Shown here piece after piece: positions 61,847 to 64,000 of a DNA stretch of 64,000 nt. The notes beneath the pieces are model-generated. The model made no database searches and had not been told where the DNA came from. It saw only the letters and a list, made by a program, of their open reading frames with translations. Numbering within the stretch: position 1 is the stretch's first letter; the number at the start of each line of letters is the position of its first letter. The stretch is from Curtobacterium sp. ER1/6 (GTDB lineage Bacteria > Actinomycetota > Actinomycetes > Actinomycetales > Microbacteriaceae). The stretch covers positions 744,001-808,000 of the forward strand of contig NZ_MJAK01000001.1 of assembly GCF_001742745.1 (NCBI RefSeq), in the 5' to 3' direction. Both the position numbers and the translations under genes were made by a program.

Positions 61847-62875
61847 ATGCGATCGATCGTCTACACGAAGCCCGGTGACAGCAGCGTCCTCGACCTGGTC
61901 GAGCGGGAGGTCCCGCGGCCCGGCCCCGGCGAGGTCCGCGTCCGCGTCGTGGTCTCCGGCGTGAACCCCACCGACTGGAAGGCCCGCGCCGGCGGCACCT
62001 ACGGCGACGGCCTGCCCTTCCCCGAGATCACGCCGAACCAGGACGGCGCCGGCGTGGTCGACGCGGTCGGCGAGGGCGTCGACACCCTGCACGAGGGCGA
62101 CCGCGTCTGGCTGTACATGGCCGCCGCGAGCCGCCCGACCGGCACCGCGCAGGAGTACACCGTCGTCCCGGCGTCTCGTACCGTCACGCTGCCGGACGGC
62201 ACGAGCTTCGACGTCGGCGCCTCGCTGGGCGTCCCGGCGATGACCGCCCACCGCGCGCTCACCACCCACGAGGACGGCCCGAGCCGACTGGCCCCCGGTG
62301 CGCTCGCAGGCCGGACGGTGCTCGTCGCCGGCGGCGCCGGAGCCGTCGGGCACGCCGCGATCCAGCTCGCCCGTTGGGCCGGTGCCACCGTCGTCTCGAC
62401 GATCAGCTCCGACGCCAAGGCCGCCCTCGCCACCGCCGCCGGCGCGCACCACACGGTGAACTACCGCGACGAGGACGCCGCCGCCCGCATCCGCGAGATC
62501 GCCCCCGACGGCGTGGACATCGTCGTCGAGGTCTCGATCCCGCAGAACGCGCAGCTCGTCGCCGACGTCCTGGCGAACCACGGCGTGGTCTCGATCTACG
62601 CGAACAACGGCGGTGACGACGCGACGCTGCCGATCCGTCCGAACATGTCGGTCAACGCCCGCTACCAGTTCCTGCTGCTCTACACGATCGGCGACCGCGC
62701 GCTGTCCGCAGCGGCCGAGGACGTCACGGCCGCGCTCCGCGACGGCGTGCTGCCCGTCGGCGAGGATGCGGGGCTTCCCCTCGTCCGCTTCGCGCTCGAG
62801 GACACCGCCACCGCGCACGACGCCGTCGAGGGCGACGCGGTGGGCAAGGTGCTCATCGACGTCCAGGGCGAGTAG
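61847..62875 (+). CDS. Quinone oxidoreductase-type zinc-independent alcohol dehydrogenase homologue
   Basis: A 342-residue medium-chain reductase of the NADPH:quinone oxidoreductase group. The N-terminal GroES-like domain has V-S-G-V-N-P-T-D-W-K-A-R, P-N-Q-D-G-A-G-V-V and G-D-R-V-W-L-Y. The Rossmann domain has the A-G-G-A-G-A-V-G loop near residue 164. Structural zinc cysteines are absent. ATG at 61847 is used; a TTG 12 bases upstream is an alternative. It lies downstream of the HxlR gene after a 111-base gap and may belong to the same redox response. Confidence 0.92.
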   Translation: MRSIVYTKPGDSSVLDLVEREVPRPGPGEVRVRVVVSGVNPTDWKARAGGTYGDGLPFPEITPNQDGAGVVDAVGEGVDTLHEGDRVWLYMAAASRPTGTAQEYTVVPASRTVTLPDGTSFDVGASLGVPAMTAHRALTTHEDGPSRLAPGALAGRTVLVAGGAGAVGHAAIQLARWAGATVVSTISSDAKAALATAAGAHHTVNYRDEDAAARIREIAPDGVDIVVEVSIPQNAQLVADVLANHGVVSIYANNGGDDATLPIRPNMSVNARYQFLLLYTIGDRALSAAAEDVTAALRDGVLPVGEDAGLPLVRFALEDTATAHDAVEGDAVGKVLIDVQGE

Positions 62876-62880
62876 CGCGT

Positions 62881-62924
62881 CGGACGGGAGGCGCGTGGCG
62901 GGATCGCCACGCGCCTCCCGTCCG
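62881..62924 (+). terminator. Terminator palindrome (family copy 10)
   Basis: Arms of 20 bases (CGGACGGGAGGCGCGTGGCG) around a 4-base loop, 5 bases past the quinone oxidoreductase stop. The next gene is on the same strand, so it acts as a one-sided terminator here. Confidence 0.85.
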
Positions 62925-62952
62925 TCTGCCGGTCACCTGGTAAGCAGGACCC

Positions 62953-63825
62953 ATGACCGACGTCGCCACGCCCACGCCCGGAACCAGAGCACTCGTCCTC
63001 GGCGGAGGCGGCGTCGCCGGCATCGCGTGGGAGGTCGGGGTGCTCTCGGCCCTGCAGGACGCGGGCGTCGACCTCGACGCCGCCGACCTGGTCGTCGGCT
63101 CGAGCGCCGGCAGCGTCGTGGGCGCCTTCGTCCGCGGCGGCGGCATCGCCCGTGCGTACGAGCAGCAACACGCGCCCGTGCCGAGCACCTACGTCGAGCC
63201 GGAGCGGATCGGCGGCGAGGACTTCCAGCAGCGCCTGGCCGCGGTGCTCGCCGGGGCCACCTCGGAGCAGGACGCCCGGGCCCGCCTCGGCGCGGTCGCG
63301 CAGCAGGTCGTCACCGGGCAGACCGACGACGAGCGCACGGCGACGTTCAGCGAGACGCTGCCCTCGCCCGAGTGGCCGGAGAAGCCGCTCGGCGTCACGA
63401 CCATCGACGCGGTCGACGGCACGTTCAAGGTGCTCACCGCGACAACGGGCGTGCCGCTCCCCCGCGCCGTGGCCGCGAGCTGCTCGGTGCCGTTCGTGTG
63501 GTCCCCGGTCCGGATCGACGGCGTACCGCACATCGACGGCGGCCTCCGCTCGGCCACGAACGCCGACGTCGTCGCCGGACACGAGCGGGTGCTCATCGTC
63601 GCCTGCGGGCCCGAGGGACCGTCGCCCCTCGGCCCGTGGCTCGACCTCGCCGTCGAGTCGCTCCGCGCGGGCGGGAGCTCGGTGGAGGTCGTCGTGGCGG
63701 ACAGCGGGGCGCAGCACGCCTTCGGCGACAACTCGCTGTCGCTGTCGACGCAGGCGCCCGCGGCGACCGAGGGACGCCGGCAGGGTGAGGCCGTGGCCGA
63801 GGCGATCGCCGCGTTCTGGGCCTGA
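62953..63825 (+). CDS. Patatin-like phospholipase family protein
   Basis: A 290-residue patatin-fold hydrolase. The oxyanion stretch is L-V-L-G-G-G-G-V-A-G-I-A-W-E (residues about 14-27). The nucleophile elbow is V-G-S-S-A-G-S (serine near 51). The catalytic aspartate is in H-I-D-G-G-L-R-S. The Ser-Asp dyad is complete, so lipase/esterase activity on phospholipids is plausible. No signal peptide, so it is probably cytoplasmic. ATG start; AGGA is only 3 nt away and a TAAGCA box precedes it, so leader status is unclear. Confidence 0.92.
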   Translation: MTDVATPTPGTRALVLGGGGVAGIAWEVGVLSALQDAGVDLDAADLVVGSSAGSVVGAFVRGGGIARAYEQQHAPVPSTYVEPERIGGEDFQQRLAAVLAGATSEQDARARLGAVAQQVVTGQTDDERTATFSETLPSPEWPEKPLGVTTIDAVDGTFKVLTATTGVPLPRAVAASCSVPFVWSPVRIDGVPHIDGGLRSATNADVVAGHERVLIVACGPEGPSPLGPWLDLAVESLRAGGSSVEVVVADSGAQHAFGDNSLSLSTQAPAATEGRRQGEAVAEAIAAFWA

Positions 63826-63900
63826 ACCGCTCCTGGACCGGTCCCGGACCACTCGCCCACCGATCCGGTCCGGGGCTGTTGCAGGGTGCACGTCGCCCCG

Positions 63901-63906
63901 TAGCGT
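63901..63906 (+). promoter_or_regulatory. -10 box of the terminal S9 peptidase gene
   Basis: TAGCGT ends 6 nt before the ATG at 63913. The GAGG in between is too close to act as a normal ribosome-binding site, so a leaderless start is favoured. Confidence 0.5.
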
Positions 63907-63912
63907 GAGGTC

Positions 63913-64000
63913 ATGACGACGCCGTTCTCAGACCTGGACCAGTTCATCGCACTCCCCCGCGTGGACGGGATCGCGCTCAGTCCGGACGGGCAGCGGATCG
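63913..64000 (+). CDS. S9-family peptidase, N-terminal fragment cut by the window
   Basis: The 29 visible codons read M-T-T-P-F-S-D-L-D-Q-F-I-A-L-P-R-V and continue to A-L-S-P-D-G-Q-R-I. This is the usual start of the beta-propeller of actinobacterial prolyl oligopeptidase (S9) proteins, where a L-S-P-D-G blade motif follows the D-L-x-x-F-I/V-A-L-P-R opening. The catalytic domain is beyond the window, so the call rests on this opening only. Confidence 0.65.
   Translation, partial: MTTPFSDLDQFIALPRVDGIALSPDGQRI

Noticed and set aside
1-64000. tRNA, rRNA or replication origin
   Set aside because: No cloverleaf, rRNA or DnaA-box cluster was recognised by eye. A tRNAscan and Rfam run would settle this.

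Overview
This is a high-GC actinobacterial chromosome segment with no sign of recent transfer: no insertion sequence, prophage, CRISPR array, tRNA or rRNA was seen. Gene content and order point to Microbacteriaceae, with Curtobacterium a reasonable but unproven guess. The supporting signs are an actinobacterial division/cell-wall (dcw) cluster, a MurE without the diaminopimelate motif, many GTG/TTG starts, and TANNNT -10 boxes placed right at start codons. Several blocks keep the order known from Mycobacterium tuberculosis: mraZ, DUF3040, polyprenyl synthase, Rv2175c-like, PASTA kinase, class II DAHP synthase, acyltransferase, acyl-CoA ligase; and GarA-like FHA, MerR.

Layout. 1-18.2 kb (all minus strand): the dcw cluster, transcribed from mraZ down to divIVA in the order mraZ-rsmH-ftsL-like-ftsI-murE-murF-mraY-murD-ftsW-murG-murC-ftsQ-ftsZ-yggS-sepF-yggT-divIVA (only the first codons of divIVA are present). 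Many junctions are 4-base ATGA/GTGA overlaps. 18.7-30.1 kb: envelope and core metabolism, with a DUF3040 protein, polyprenyl synthetase, Rv2175c-like DNA-binding protein, three-LysM secreted protein, PASTA Ser/Thr kinase, DAHP synthase, 1-acylglycerol-phosphate acyltransferase, ROK kinase and acyl-CoA ligase. 30.2-37.2 kb: peptide deformylase and pyruvate carboxylase, a ParA-type ATPase, two MerR-type regulators and a GarA-like FHA protein.

37.4-42.1 kb: a translationally coupled pair, a cellulose-synthase-like membrane glycosyltransferase with an unusual helical insert and a membrane-anchored GH18-like protein with two chitin-binding-type modules. A 604-base gap with a 185-bp tandem duplication follows. 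42-50.8 kb: two iron-siderophore permeases behind a DtxR/IdeR-type iron box, an HtrA-like protease, small RNA-binding or SH3-like proteins, a J-domain/NERD-like protein, a small kinase and a NUDIX-NYN fusion. 50.8-54 kb: a thiamine salvage operon (thiM-thiE-thiD/tenA) under a TPP riboswitch. 54-64 kb: regulators (MarR, LysR, HxlR), redox enzymes, an MFS exporter, a patatin-like lipase and the start of an S9 peptidase.

Two genome-style features recur. One is a conserved palindrome (arm core GACGGACGGGAGGCGCGG) found ten times, nearly always just past a gene end, apparently serving as terminator. The other is start codons 6-9 nt after a TANNNT box, which suggests leaderless mRNAs. The best candidates for something undescribed are the glycosyltransferase/GH18 pair, the palindrome family and the NUDIX-NYN fusion.
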